Of a stretch of DNA of 64,000 nt, positions 1 through 9,786 are shown piece after piece. How positions within the stretch are numbered: position 1 is the first letter of the stretch; the number at the start of each line of letters is the position of its first letter. The translations under genes were made by a program, and so were the position numbers. The stretch comes from Methylocystis sp. IM3 (GTDB taxonomy: Bacteria; Pseudomonadota; Alphaproteobacteria; Rhizobiales; Beijerinckiaceae), in NCBI RefSeq assembly GCF_038070105.1, contig NZ_JBBPBZ010000005.1, positions 186,001 to 250,000 on the forward strand, given 5' to 3'. Under the pieces are notes generated by a model. That model ran no database searches, was not told the origin of the DNA, and saw nothing but the letters and a program-made list of their open reading frames with translations.

Positions 1-345
1 AGGTTTGCACGAGCAATGCGCGCATAAGCGCAGTTGGGGAGTATCGGAAAGGACCGTCCCCTTGAAGGAAACGCTCAATAATCGCTTCGCCTGCCTGGGA
101 CGTCGGAGAGAGCGGCGATTTTTCGATCGCCTGGGCTGAGCACGGCGGGCCTCTCCTTGCGGCACCGACGCGCCGCGGTTTCGGTTCGACGGTGATCACG
201 GCGATGGCGGAAACAAGCTTTGCTGGCAAGGTCGACTTAGCTTTTGAAAGTGAAGGACTTCATTGGCGGCTCATCTGTCCCGCCGCCAAAATACTGGGGC
301 AGCTAGCGTCGGCTTAGGAAGAAGCTCGGTATAGAGGGGTCGGCT
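1..345. other. Stretch with no recognisable gene
   Basis: I see no convincing open frame, RNA gene or repeat here. Its end forms the leader of the response-regulator gene, with a GA-rich GAGGGG just upstream of that start. Confidence 0.5.
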
Positions 346-711
346 ATGAATGTGCGAGTCCTCATCGTCGAAGACGAATTTCTCATCGGATTGGAAATCT
401 CTGGTCAGTTGGCTGACGCAGGGTATGCCGTAGTTGGCCCAGCCCCCTCAGTGGCGGACGCGTTAAAGCTGGTTTCCAGTCCCGGTTGCGATATGGCGCT
501 GCTGGACGTTAATCTCGGCAGTGAATCATCGGCTCCAGTCGCGGCCGCGTTGAAAGCGCGCGCTATCCCGTTTGTCGTCCTGTCGGGATACAGGGAACGA
601 AGCTTGGCCGGGGACTTCAACGGCGCTGAGATCTTGGGCAAGCCGTTTCGGTCGGCGGATCTACTTGTCGCCTGCAAGCGCTGCATCGAGGGAACAGCAG
701 ATCCGCGCTGA
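346..711 (+). CDS. Single-domain response regulator (receiver only)
   Basis: A 121-residue protein that is one CheY-like receiver domain and nothing else. The N-terminal strand VLIVEDE supplies the acidic pocket, the phospho-acceptor Asp lies in MALLDVNLG near residue 54, and the conserved Lys lies in LGKPF near residue 99. No output domain follows, so it probably acts as a phosphate shuttle or by protein contact. Such proteins are common in Rhizobiales. No cognate histidine kinase is in the window and its target is unknown. An AGAGGGG just upstream could be a ribosome site. It lies far from the nif genes and nothing ties it to them. Confidence 0.85.
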   Translation: MNVRVLIVEDEFLIGLEISGQLADAGYAVVGPAPSVADALKLVSSPGCDMALLDVNLGSESSAPVAAALKARAIPFVVLSGYRERSLAGDFNGAEILGKPFRSADLLVACKRCIEGTADPR

Positions 712-1467
712 TATCAAAGCGCCTTCGCCTAGTGTCGCAGGCAGCGGCGGTGATGGCGTCGCAGGTTTAAAGCAACGCGTTTCGAGCGCCAGTCTGGACG
801 TGATATTCGCCCGCGTTCTCCATCGTGATGAGCTTGGTTGCGCGCAAAAAAAATCAGCTTAAATTTTAAGGGACAACGAGTTCGTGCATGTATGCCAGTT
901 GGCCGGTCGCGTAGGAGTACGGCGTTGGGCTCTTTTTGCGAATGGCGCTATATCCTCAGGTTAAAGCTGTACGGCGGTGGTGTCGACGAAAGGCAGGGCC
1001 AGCGCCGCGCATTTGCCCTGGCGGGTTAGTGGGCCCCGAGTAGATAGCGTATTCATCTCGCTGGTCGGGCGGCTGGCAGGGGGGTGTGCGCCTCGCCATT
1101 GTCGTCTGGCGGATCGGGCTGAGGGAATTGCCCAGCTGGGCGAACGCCCTATCTCCATCTCTTCAATTTCCGATCACCGGAGAGCGTCATGCCGTGGAAG
1201 CCAAGCGACGCCAAGCGATTTCCACGGATGTGATGAAACCGCTCAATAGCCTACCGAGCGGACGGCCGAAGAAGGGGGTCATTTTCGATGGCGACGCCAA
1301 TGGTCTCGGAGTCGTTCCTTATGGCCTAACCGGCCGAAAGCCGACTTTTCATAAGCTTCGCAGGCCGGCGCAGCTGTTTTACGTCTCTCGACGGTTTTGA
1401 AGCTGGGCAAGGCTCCTCCGCCACGGCGGCAATCAAAGGGAGCGCAAGCCTGCCGTGTTTGAAGCTC
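712..1467. other. Intergenic stretch, no supported gene
   Basis: About 750 bases with only short open frames of poor composition and no family I recognise. It may hold remnants of lost genes. The cold-shock gene on the other strand ends at its right edge. Confidence 0.5.
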
Positions 1468-1677
1468 TTATCCGAGTTGAAGGTTTTCCGCTGAGGATTT
1501 GCCTCTGCGCGTATCTACAACGACGTCATAGGTCACTTTCTGCCCCTCGGGCAGGTCCCTTAAACCGGCGCGCTCAACGGCGCTGATATGCACGAAAACA
1601 TCAGGCCCGCCGTCATCTGGCTGAATGAAGCCGAAGCCTTTTGTGGCATTAAACCATTTAACCGTCCCGGTAGCCAT
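1468..1677 (-). CDS. cspA: Cold-shock protein, CspA family
   Basis: A 69-residue single cold-shock domain (OB fold) binding single-stranded RNA/DNA as an RNA chaperone. The RNP1-like motif KGFGFIQ and the RNP2-like motif VFVHIS are both present, as is the usual start [10 protein letters not shown]. The start at 1677 is chosen because AGGAGG lies just upstream; the frame is open further 5' but those residues do not fit the family. Length is normal. It is monocistronic and divergent from the HU-like gene. Which of the several paralogues usual in alphaproteobacteria this is cannot be told. Confidence 0.93.
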   Translation of the reverse strand: MATGTVKWFNATKGFGFIQPDDGGPDVFVHISAVERAGLRDLPEGQKVTYDVVVDTRRGKSSAENLQLG

Positions 1678-1823
1678 ATCGTATCCTCCTTGTGAGTCCA
1701 GGCTCTTTTTCTCTGCGCAGATAAGCCTTTGCACGAATCAAATCGGTTGATAAACGGGATTTTTATTGGCGTTCTGCATCTGGGACGCCAGTTTATCCCG
1801 TAATTTCGCAAGGTGAAAGCTGA

Positions 1824-2258
1824 ATGGCTAGAGGTAAAGTCGCCGCCCGCAAGGCTGCTCCGGCGAAGAAAGCGGCTCTCGCAAAGAAGGCTGCCCCCAA
1901 GAAAGCCGCTCGCGGCGCCGCAGAAACGGGCGCCGTTCGCCCTTTCAAAGAGACGCTGACCAAGTCTGCTTTGATCAATCTGATCGCCGAACAGAACGAA
2001 CTGCCCCGTAAGACAGCGGTTGCGGTCTATGCGACGCTCGAAGGCCTGATCCTTGGCTCTCTGCATCCCCGCGGCGTTGGCGAATTTACGATGCCCGGGA
2101 TGTTCAAGGTCACGTTGAGAAAGGTGCCGGCCCGTCGGGCGGGCACGCTCGTGCGTAATCCGGCGACTGGCGAAATGGTCCCCGGAGCCGCCAAGCCGGC
2201 AAGCGTCCGTGTAAAGGTTCGTCCGCTGTCGAAGTTGAAAAACGCGGCGACCGGTTAA
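1824..2258 (+). CDS. HU-family DNA-binding protein with Lys/Ala-rich N-terminal tail
   Basis: A 144-residue protein in two parts. Residues 1-35 form a very basic Ala/Lys/Arg tail resembling histone H1 tails (repeated AKKAA and AAPKKA). Residues about 40-140 form an HU/IHF-like DNA-binding domain, with the helical start FKETLTKSALINLIAEQ and the arm region around RNPATGEMV. Standard HU is about 90 residues, so the tail is an extension. The expected role is nucleoid compaction or architectural binding. A hairpin followed by a T-rich run just downstream looks like its terminator. Confidence 0.82.
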   Translation: MARGKVAARKAAPAKKAALAKKAAPKKAARGAAETGAVRPFKETLTKSALINLIAEQNELPRKTAVAVYATLEGLILGSLHPRGVGEFTMPGMFKVTLRKVPARRAGTLVRNPATGEMVPGAAKPASVRVKVRPLSKLKNAATG

Positions 2259-2287
2259 TAGTGGCAGACTGACTGAGGCCCATCCAC

Positions 2288-2322
2288 AAGCGGCGACCCG
2301 ACAAAGGCCGCCGCTTTTGTTT
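2288..2322 (+). terminator. Rho-independent terminator after the HU-like gene
   Basis: A 7-bp stem AAGCGGC/GCCGCTT is followed by a T-rich run (TTTGTTTTGTT), 30 bases after the stop codon of the HU-like gene. Confidence 0.7.
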
Positions 2323-4391
2323 TGTTGGCTTCGATTGCTGATTCCGAACTGGCGTCCCCTGAGATGATGGCGCGGGGGCCTGTTCGCTGAAGATTATGTC
2401 TCGCTTGTCCATGACCTTGGTCGAGCTGAGTTCGCCTGTTTGCCGCGGGGTCGCAACGTTGAGCGGCGTTAAGCACACGGTGGCCCAGCCCTTCCCGTCT
2501 GTCATCGCTGCTCTTGGCCTCAAGTGGCAATCGCATGAGGCGGCGAAGCGGCCGGCATTGGTGAACGTTTCTATGAATGGGGGAGAGGGGTTATCCGTCC
2601 AGGGGCTGAAGGGGCTCAATCGGTTCGGGTCGAGCGCGCCATAATTTTCCCCACGCCGGAAAATTCAGTAACCACCCCGAAACCAGCAAAGCAAGCATAA
2701 ATCAAAGGGACAGAAAATCGCGCGAACGGCCTCAAGTTTCGAGTTTTTCCCCTTTCAGGCACGTAATGCGCGCCCGCGCGCGAGGAGGCGGGAGTGGCTC
2801 GATTGGTGATCGACCTTCAGGCGGCCAAGGTTTCGTGGCCCGGCGCGTGGTGGTCCGTCTCATGGGACCCGGCACCGCCGTAGGCTTGGCAATCGCGCCA
2901 CTTTTGGCCCTCGGTGGATGGGAATAGGGCAATCCCTAGTATTGGTAACGCAAGCTAGCCCGGCGGCAATTTCTTCAAGCCTCATGCAATGTCCTGGAGG
3001 TCGGGCCGAGTGCCTCCCCGCGGGCGGCGGCGCATAAGATTGTGCGTGCATTCTTTCCTGTCGCTTCCGGTGTGGCAGACGCAAAGGGTGATTGTCCGCT
3101 GCGTTTATACCCATTGCTCTGTTCGCACTAAACGACCAGACACATGGATAGAGCTCCTCCCAGATCGCCTTGCGGCGGAAGATGGCTTCGGCTTCCTGCG
3201 ACTGTGTTGTCGGCGGTCGGATGAGGTTCTCGCGACCACTGCTTGCTACCATTGCCACCACGATCGAAACCAAGACGGCTTATGTTTTTTGGCCCGGTGA
3301 CTTTCAGCCAAGGCCTGAGCGTGCTGCTGTGCGATCGTCAGCTTCGATTTCGCCCGGCGCACCGCGTCATTCTTTAACATTATGGACTGTTTGATCGCCT
3401 GCTTTTTTTGCCACCATTCCGCAGGTTCGATCCATGAGCCTGTCTTTGCCAAAGCAGCCCGCCGTAAGTTTGCTTCCTCGTGGCGTAGGCGCTCTAAAAC
3501 GTCCTCCTCCGCCCGGAGCGCCGCTTGTGCGTCGGCATAGTTTTTCTCGGCATGAACCAGAAAGTCAGGTTTAGGCGAGTCGCTTGTTGAAACTCATTGA
3601 GCAACTGCGGCGTCTATCGGCCAATAGTTAGCTGAGTGACCTGCGAGCAAGTCACACCGGCTTATGAGGAGGCCAATCGTAAATCCCACGAAAAGCGATT
3701 GTCTAAAAACGCGCATTGTTTTTCTTTCTCTCGCTCAGGTCATTCCAACAAATATAAGCCCCGCAAAAAATTCCCCCGCGAGACAAAACCGACGGCCCGC
3801 GAGCGGCGATTTCTGACGGATTTGTCGCGGCGGCCTGGGGCGCCGCCCGTCTAGGCCCGAGGTCGTGCGCGCATTGTGTGTCGGAGGATGAAGCAGCGGC
3901 GCACGCCACCTTGTGCCAAGGCCGCGTTAGCAACCTCGTAGATTCCACAAATGTCGGGGCTCGGCGGAGTGCGTAAAGCTGGGGTGCGCAGCTACGCCTT
4001 TCCTGCCGGGCTGGGCAGCTCGCGCCGCCTGTTTTTATGGCTGACGGGCGATGGCCGGCGATCCGCTCGCTCTTTCACGGACCGCCGGCTGGCCCGGCAA
4101 AAGTGTGGGTGAGGGCGCGCGTCTGGCAGCCATGCGTATTTTCCCCATCTAGCCCACCTAAACGTAGCGCTTAACGTTGGAGTTGTGAGAGGCGAAATCC
4201 GCAGCCTTCGCTTTCGGCGCTTAGACTAGCGGCCCGAACCGTTTGCGCGCCCTTCCTCGCCGATCCGGCGCTAACCGGCTTTCTCCTTTTACGCCTCGGT
4301 CAGAGCCTTGGCCGCAGGCCCGGAGGAGGCTGCCAGCGAGGGCGCGACACCGTAGCGCGGGCAGAAGACGTGTTTCCGCAAAAAAGATCTC
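2323..4391. other. 2-kb gene-poor, decayed stretch
   Basis: I see no intact gene. Short coding-like patches occur, notably the minus-strand remnant listed separately at 3246-3584 and a minus-strand frame around 3130-3250 with about 30 codons of good composition. The rest lacks the codon bias of neighbouring genes. It reads as a graveyard of lost genes on the nif flank rather than regulatory DNA. Confidence 0.5.
3246..3584 (-). pseudogene. Possible gene remnant, function unknown
   Basis: A minus-strand frame stays open for about 113 codons with coding-like composition. It encodes an Ala/Glu/Arg-rich helical, possibly coiled-coil stretch (ALRAEEDVLERLRHEEANL), then AKTGSWIEPAEWWQKKQ and a basic end finishing RSWWQW. 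There is no ATG at the 5' end; a TTG at 3452 would give only 68 residues. It is probably a 5'-truncated gene. No family recognised. Confidence 0.3.
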
Positions 4392-4706
4392 TTATTGACA
4401 ATTGGAAAACATGCCTATTGGCAAAACGTTTTCTGCAAGTAGCGCGCCAGCACAATCTTGAGTATTCGTAAGGTGGGAGCCGCTTTCGTAGACGGGAGCG
4501 TGGCTTTCGATCCAGGCGCCGCGGGCGCGCAGATAGCGATCCGCGCGCTCCAACGCGTCGCCGGCGATCTCGCCGACGTTGACGGTGACTGACGGCACGA
4601 GTTCGACTTTCGTCGATTTGAAGCGCGGCAGATCAAGCGCCTGGGGCGCCTTAACGAGTTTGCGTTTGCCGGGGATTGTGATCGAGAGATCGCCCAGGCC
4701 GCGCAT
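4392..4706 (-). pseudogene. Probable truncated gene, function unknown
   Basis: An ATG at 4706 opens a 104-residue minus-strand frame. The first 80 codons have the strong G/C third-position bias of real genes (for example LGDLSITIPGKRKLVKAP and ADRYLRARGAWIESHAPVYE). The last 20 codons lose the bias and look like read-through into non-coding DNA. I read it as the surviving part of a gene whose 3' end was lost. No family recognised. It lies 46 bases downstream of the esterase gene, same strand. Confidence 0.35.
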
Positions 4707-4752
4707 CAGCGCGACATATGCGATGCTTCGACCCAAAAAACGTCGGGACTCC

Positions 4753-5817
4753 TTAACGGTTGCTTTTTCCCGCCAACCTCTCCACCATTCCCCGAATAGC
4801 CTGGATCTGCGCCCCTTTCTTCGTGTGATAATCGACGCTGTCATAACCCCACCAGTCCCAGCAGGCGTTTGGATTCCATCTGAAATTAAAGGTGTAGAAC
4901 GGCCATCCCCAACCCCAACGGCTGATCGTCTGCGGATAGAGCACGATGATCGCATTCGTGTCCGCCCAGCGGTTATAGCCGGCGTGTTTGTAAAAGCTGT
5001 CGCCGATCGCGTCCGCCTGCTGCTGGCACCCATGGAGAGCGACATGCACTCGGCAGGACGCCGAGGCGCAGGCTGCAGGGATATAGGCGTAGCCAGTGTC
5101 GCTCAGACTGTGGCCGCGAGCATCGCTATCGGGGAAGAATTCCTTCTGGTTGAATTCAATGTAGCGGCCGTCGGGCTGTGCATTGGGCGGATTGAGTCTC
5201 CCATATATTTGCAGGAGAATCGCGCCGGCGGCGTCGAGGTGGCAATCATCGATAAAGGGCGGGCCGGTAAAATCGCAAGCGCCGCCGTAGTCGTCGGTGA
5301 TCATGGCGTGGCCCGCCTTCAGATCTTTTCGGTAGACGACCTGATCATCGTTCGGCAGGTATAGCGCGTAATAGTCTCGCACGATGTCCATGACCGGAGT
5401 CGCGACAACCTGATCAGCTTGGCCAGAAAACAGCCACACGCGAGAATTTCTAAGGTTGGTGACGTCGTCCACCGCGCCCGAACGGGCGAGGCCGTCGGTG
5501 ATGTCTTTGAGATGTGCGAGATCTGGAGCCGGATGATCGGCGGTGGGTTTCATACAATTCTGGGTCGCTCGACTCGAACTGTTTTCGGCGCAGTCATAGG
5601 GGATTCCCGCCACAACGCCCGCTCCCTTGACGATGCCGGAATGAGCGACGTGGAACTGCACGGCCATGGCTGCGCCGGAGGAAATCCCTGACACTGAAGT
5701 CTCGGCGATATTCGCGCGATAGGCTGGCAGATGATCTGCGGCGGAGGCTGGCCCTAATCCCGCCCAAACCAGACCCGATATCATGATAGCTCGTTGAAAA
5801 AAGCCGAAACCAGACAC
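4753..5817 (-). CDS. Secreted PHB-depolymerase-like esterase
   Basis: A 354-residue exported alpha/beta-hydrolase of the extracellular polyhydroxybutyrate depolymerase type, which hydrolyses polyester chains outside the cytoplasm. A signal peptide ends at PASA|ADH. The nucleophile elbow is SGISSGAAMA; further family features are LFSGQADQVV, the His in DLKAGHAM and the oxyanion-region HGCQQQ. The start is a GTG at 5817, because GGAGGG sits 6 bases upstream; the frame is open further 5', but that DNA is an old IS6 transposase. A secreted enzyme would act on external polymer rather than the cell's own granules. The exact substrate is unproven. Confidence 0.75.
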   Translation of the reverse strand: MSGFGFFQRAIMISGLVWAGLGPASAADHLPAYRANIAETSVSGISSGAAMAVQFHVAHSGIVKGAGVVAGIPYDCAENSSSRATQNCMKPTADHPAPDLAHLKDITDGLARSGAVDDVTNLRNSRVWLFSGQADQVVATPVMDIVRDYYALYLPNDDQVVYRKDLKAGHAMITDDYGGACDFTGPPFIDDCHLDAAGAILLQIYGRLNPPNAQPDGRYIEFNQKEFFPDSDARGHSLSDTGYAYIPAACASASCRVHVALHGCQQQADAIGDSFYKHAGYNRWADTNAIIVLYPQTISRWGWGWPFYTFNFRWNPNACWDWWGYDSVDYHTKKGAQIQAIRGMVERLAGKSNR

Positions 5818-5877
5818 TGAATTCCCTCCAAAAAATCTAAGCCGCGACCCTAAAATATACGATGGCTTCGCAATGGT

Positions 5878-6235
5878 CTTTTTTTCAGGCGGCTGGCGAT
5901 GGCGGAGCGGCGGGAATATGGGACGAGAAAGGTTGGACTGCGGAGAAGATGTTGGCGAAACGCTGCAGCCGTGCCACGATCTGAACCCCTGCATCGACCG
6001 ATCTTGTTCTCGCAACGAGACATGGGAATTTCGGCGCGGTTTGGATTCAAACTCTTGTGCGATCGATGAGCCCCGGCATGATCTTCCGCCGCGCAGCGGC
6101 ATAAGGAGCCGAGCTTGTCGGTGACCATGCGGCGAGGGTGAGAGCCCTGCTTATGGAGCAGACGCTTCAGCAATCGCTGCGTTGGCGCCGCCTGCGTCAC
6201 TGATCGATCGGAGTGCGGTGGTCTCTTAAATGAAG
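5878..6235 (-). mobile_element. Decayed 3' part of an IS6-family transposase
   Basis: Read on the minus strand in shifting frames, this stretch gives the C-terminal half of an IS6/IS240-type DDE transposase: LLKRLLHKQGSHPRRMVTDKLGS, then a frameshift to NSHVSLREQDRSMQGFRSW, then another to SAIASRLKK. The family equivalents (LLRKQGFAPRVLVTDKLRSY, NRAENSHQPTRRRER.MQ.F.S) fit closely. At least two frameshifts and loss of the N-terminal half make it inactive. No terminal inverted repeats were found. Confidence 0.65.
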
Positions 6236-6706
6236 AGGCTGCAGATGATGCTAATGATGGCCGCTGCGACGAGGCGCCATGCAACAGCTTGCCAGCTTCC
6301 GGTTGACTCAACGAGCTAGGCAGCGATTAGTGGCGTTGGGACGCTGGATACGATGCCCGAGAGTTGGTAGGCAATCGAAGCCCTACTGTAGCGATAGCGT
6401 AGCGGATATTGCACTGCGTAGATCACACATCCTTGATCCGCTGCATTTGCTCGTCCTCCGTCGTCAACGTCACTCCTTCCGACGCGTTCAAGGTGCGGTA
6501 GGTTGGCAAACACCATGCCAATTTAGAATTTAGAGCAACAGTTCGTGCAAGCCCGGCGCAATGAATAAGCGGCTTATCAAGTGGACGCCGCTTATGGGGC
6601 ATTGCCAGAACTCAGGCGCGTCTTCTCTCAGAGCGCCCACGCACGCGTCTGCCAGCTCGCGACGCGCTGCTGGCGACAGGAGAGGGCGGCCTGAAAAGGG
6701 AGCACG
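6236..6706. other. Intergenic stretch, nothing recognised
   Basis: About 470 bases between the IS6 remnant and the L,D-transpeptidase gene. There is no coding-like frame; it may include residual insertion-sequence DNA. Confidence 0.45.
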
Positions 6707-7531
6707 TTAAGTGATTGAACGAATTGGAAGCGGAGAACCCTGTTTTACATTCTGGGCGGCAGCCGCCGCTTTCATTCTCAGGAGATCAGCATATTGAAAT
6801 GGGTTGACTGGCTGCAGAGGGGCCACGACGCCGGAACCGGGGGTCGCGTCGGCTTCTGTCAGCTCGCGTAGTTTTGGCGTCAGCAAGAGCGGGTGCGCGA
6901 ACTCGGCTGGCGCTATGTCCTGCGCAGAGTTGACGACGCGCTCGCCAATCTTCGTCCACCCCCAAAGTTTGGCCGCGAATTCTGAAGAAAGCCGGATACA
7001 GCCGTGGGAGGCTGGATGGCCCGGAACGACACCGAGATGCATGGCGATGCCCGACCATGTGATGCGCTGCATAATGGGCATAGGCGCGGCGGAGTAAATA
7101 TTCGATCGGTGATATCGCTCGCGGCCGATGATGGTGAAAATTCCCTCAGGCGTCGGGTGGCCAGCGATCCCGGTCGATATCGCCGAACGGGCGATGAGCC
7201 CTTGGTGGCTGTATATGGAGACACGCTGGTCGGCGATCGACGCATTTAGAAAAAGCGGTTGCTCGGGGGTAGCGTGGACAGGCCCAACTTCGGGCGTGGA
7301 CGGCGCGACTGAGGTCCGCAGTTCATGTTGGAAGCGCTTTCGTGCAGTTCGAGGGTGGTGTTTTGGAGCGCTTCTCCAAGCTCGCGTGGGTCCGCCTGAA
7401 AACAGGCCGTCGACCCAATGAAACAAATCCTGAGCTACTGCCGGCGTCATTCCCGCGCCCAGGGTCGCCACAGCAGCGTTGATGATGAATACCGCCCTAG
7501 CGATAGTTTTGCCGCAGTGATATTTTGGCAT
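6707..7531 (-). CDS. L,D-transpeptidase (YkuD domain), exported
   Basis: A 274-residue peptidoglycan cross-linking enzyme that forms 3-3 links or attaches proteins to peptidoglycan in the periplasm. Residues 1-33 form a signal peptide ending near AVAQD. The YkuD domain covers about residues 93-210 and carries the catalytic signature: His165 in MHLG, then SHGCIRLS with Cys178. The C-terminal 50 residues are Ala-rich and of unknown use. Methionine at 7531 gives a sensible signal peptide. It stands alone; neither neighbour suggests an operon. Confidence 0.88.
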   Translation of the reverse strand: MPKYHCGKTIARAVFIINAAVATLGAGMTPAVAQDLFHWVDGLFSGGPTRAWRSAPKHHPRTARKRFQHELRTSVAPSTPEVGPVHATPEQPLFLNASIADQRVSIYSHQGLIARSAISTGIAGHPTPEGIFTIIGRERYHRSNIYSAAPMPIMQRITWSGIAMHLGVVPGHPASHGCIRLSSEFAAKLWGWTKIGERVVNSAQDIAPAEFAHPLLLTPKLRELTEADATPGSGVVAPLQPVNPFQYADLLRMKAAAAAQNVKQGSPLPIRSIT

Positions 7532-7743
7532 TCCGACGCCAAGCTTCAGTCGATGTCTCGGTCAGCCGCTTCCGCTCGTGGCTTTCCTTTCGTCGTGGTC
7601 AAGGATTCGAGCGAGACGCGGGCAAAAATGCGATCATAAAGTGTTCTTAGATCGTCTGGGCAGGAGCCTGACTCGGGGCCGACCGGACCTGGCTGTCAGT
7701 CGCTGCGGCGCCGGTTCATATTGTGAGATGCGGGCGCGGGCCG

Positions 7744-7775
7744 ATCCCGGAGAACAGCGGCGGGCTGGGGGTGAG
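7744..7775 (+). repeat. Direct repeat copy 1 (upstream of a small membrane protein)
   Basis: ATCCCGGAGAACagCGGCGGG followed by GGTGAG recurs at 7967-7996 with only small differences. Each copy sits just upstream of a small gene, so this may be a duplicated leader. Confidence 0.5.
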
Positions 7776-7790
7776 GCTGAGGAAGTTAAA

Positions 7791-7940
7791 ATGAGGTGGA
7801 GTCGAATAAATTCGGGGCTAATGCGGGGTGCAAACCGGCGAGTCGACAGACTGCGGCGGCGCGATGATTTTGCGGTCACTCTTGTCATAGCTATCGGCGC
7901 AGGCTTTGCGTTCTTGCTGCTTATCCTGGGAATAAGGTGA
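7791..7940 (+). CDS. Possible small single-pass membrane protein
   Basis: A 49-residue frame from an ATG preceded by GAGG/AGGAAG. The N-terminal 28 residues are highly basic (RVDRLRRRDD), followed by one hydrophobic segment VTLVIAIGAGFAFLLLIL and a two-residue end. This is the layout of a small inner-membrane protein with a cytoplasmic N terminus. No family recognised; short length keeps confidence modest. Confidence 0.45.
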   Translation: MRWSRINSGLMRGANRRVDRLRRRDDFAVTLVIAIGAGFAFLLLILGIR

Positions 7941-7966
7941 TAGCCAGCGATGCGAGCGACGAATTC

Positions 7967-7996
7967 ATCCCGGAGAACGGCGGCGGGGCGGGGTGA
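7967..7996 (+). repeat. Direct repeat copy 2
   Basis: Second copy of the ATCCCGGAGAACGGCGGCGGG element, about 35 bases before the start of the 99-residue gene at 8030. Confidence 0.5.
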
Positions 7997-8029
7997 GCAT
8001 GAAGCCTAAGCGGAGGGGACCATGACGCA

Positions 8030-8329
8030 ATGACCAAGCCCCTGAGCGCCGAAGCCATTTTTGATCAGCTCCGTGCCATGGGGCTTTTCGAGGTGGAAAT
8101 GAGCCGCGACGATATTAGCCGCGGTTGGCGCATTCGCGCAGATGGCGGTCCCCTCGTGCAGATCTGTGACAACGGCAACCTCAGAATTTCTGGAAGGAAA
8201 GCGCACGTCCTCCGCAAGGGGCTTGGGCTTACTGGCAAGCGCAATTCTTGCTGCTCGCGCCCTAAAGCGGTCGCGTCGGAGAATGGAGACGCGAGGCTAA
8301 AGAAAAAGCCCAGTGAAGAGCCGGGCTAG
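8030..8329 (+). CDS. Hypothetical protein
   Basis: A 99-residue protein, mostly hydrophilic. The first 60 residues look like a small folded domain (AEAIFDQLRAMGLFEVEMS, then a beta-rich part WRIRADGGPLVQICDNGNLRISG); the end is basic and disordered. GGAGGGG lies upstream. It converges on the exported Tyr/His-rich gene. No family recognised. Confidence 0.55.
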   Translation: MTKPLSAEAIFDQLRAMGLFEVEMSRDDISRGWRIRADGGPLVQICDNGNLRISGRKAHVLRKGLGLTGKRNSCCSRPKAVASENGDARLKKKPSEEPG

Positions 8330-8335
8330 TTCGCG

Positions 8336-8674
8336 TTACCAGTAGTAGGGATAACCCCACCCTCCACCGAGGGCCCAAAGTGGCGCGGTTGCCAAGCCTA
8401 CAGCGGCGCCAGCCAGCGCTCCCACGGGGTTAAAGCCATAATATCCGTAGCGCGGATAATAGTAGACGTAGCGGTAATGCCGATGACGCCAATAGCCATA
8501 ATGCCGATGATGGCGCCAGTAACGGTAATGGACATTCTCGACAGGCGACGGGCCCGTGATAGTCTCCCTGCTCGGTAGGTTAATTACACCAGCACAAGTT
8601 TGAGTTGTCGAACCTGAAAGACCGGCAACTATGCAGACTGCGGTGATCGCGGATGTGTAAGCTGTCCTGCGCAT
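8336..8674 (-). CDS. Exported Tyr/His/Trp-rich small protein
   Basis: A 112-residue protein with an N-terminal signal peptide (cleavage likely near TQTCAG), a middle stretch rich in His, Tyr, Arg and Trp with repeated HYRYWRHHRHYGYWRH-type units, and a Gly/Ala-rich hydrophobic C terminus. Such proteins are common in Rhizobiales with no assigned function; surface or periplasmic location is expected. Metal binding by the His clusters is only a possibility. Confidence 0.65.
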   Translation of the reverse strand: MRRTAYTSAITAVCIVAGLSGSTTQTCAGVINLPSRETITGPSPVENVHYRYWRHHRHYGYWRHRHYRYVYYYPRYGYYGFNPVGALAGAAVGLATAPLWALGGGWGYPYYW

Positions 8675-8819
8675 TCCAACCTCCCGTGTCCGCGATAAGC
8701 GAAACCCTAGGTTCTCGTGTTCTCACCGTGCAATCCAATTAGGACATTGAACTTTTCAGACAATAGTGGCTGGCGATTACTAATCTGAACAAGGTAGCGC
8801 TATTGCAATTACACTAATA

Positions 8820-9344
8820 GACGCTGCTTGCGCTCGCCGACGAGGTTCTCGCGTGCGCGTAGGCCGCTTAGCGTCTTCTTCCTCGATCGAAGGTGTCGCC
8901 GTCATGCTGCAATGGCCAAGTTCCCCCCGCAGCCAGCCGAGCTACACCCGCAGGAGAAGAGCGGCGTCGAGACGATCTGTCTTGGCCTGTCTTGGCGCGG
9001 CGGCGGTCCGTGGACACAGCCACGCTGCTCGAGTGGATGACGTGCGCCTCAACGCCGCGGGCCACCAGCCACCGCGCGAGCCAAAAACCATCCCGCCCGG
9101 CCTCATAGGCAACGACGAGACGTTCGATCCTTCGTCCCGCCGAGCGACATTCGACACACCAACGCCTTACGAGCGTGAGAAGATGATCGGGATCGGGGTT
9201 CAGCTTTTTCAGAGACTGGCGGTCCACGCCAGGAAGCAGGCCAGTGACAAGCCACGTCGATTGGCTCATCTCGATGACCACGACGAGAGTGCGATCCTGA
9301 TCGAAGGCTGCCGTCGCACGACCAGGGATAAACTGATGCAGCAT
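8820..9344 (-). mobile_element. Truncated, frameshifted IS110-family transposase
   Basis: The N-terminal DEDD-type domain of an IS110 transposase is recognisable on the minus strand: FIPGRATAAFDQDRTLVVVI, EAGRDGFWLARWLVARGVEA and RRAKTgqDR. A frameshift near 8995 is needed to continue as AKTDRLDAALLLRV, then a stop codon interrupts the expected LLGWLRGE, and the match ends near 8820 around EREPRRRAQ. The C-terminal Ser-containing domain is absent, so it is inactive. Confidence 0.75.
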
Positions 9345-9786
9345 GACGGCGTCTCCACTCCGCGGAAGGGCGCCAGCCTGCCTCCTTGGCGCACGCCCCA
9401 TAGCATCTGGATATTGGCGGTGAACAGAATCTTGACCATCCGGCAATAACCTCCAGCGACGTGTCAACGTTGGTTGCGCCAGGGAACCGGTGTCTGCCTC
9501 AATGCACCTTTATCCAGACGGGAACGTCCGGCTCTCGAGCCAAATCTTGCTTACTTTTTAATCGTTGCCCATAGGGAAATCGGGAGCAAGATCTTTATTC
9601 GCACCCTTCGACGGAGAAGTTTCGCTTTGGTTCATTCGGTTCTGCATATCTTTGTAATGCGCCAGCGGGCGCCTTCGGGGGCGCGGTGTTTCACGTGGCA
9701 GGTCGCACGGAAGCGGTCCGATATCATGATCGGTAGTAATCTCATCTTACCATCTCTGCCTCGTGTGTTTCGAATGCACATCGCGG
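9345..9786. other. Intergenic stretch, nothing recognised
   Basis: About 440 bases between the IS110 remnant and the receptor gene's 3' end. No coding-like frame and no clear terminator seen. Confidence 0.45.

Noticed and set aside
5818..6102. N-terminal extension of the PHB-depolymerase-like protein
   Set aside because: Although open, this stretch encodes pieces of a decayed IS6 transposase; the GTG with GGAGGG and a signal peptide explains the true start.
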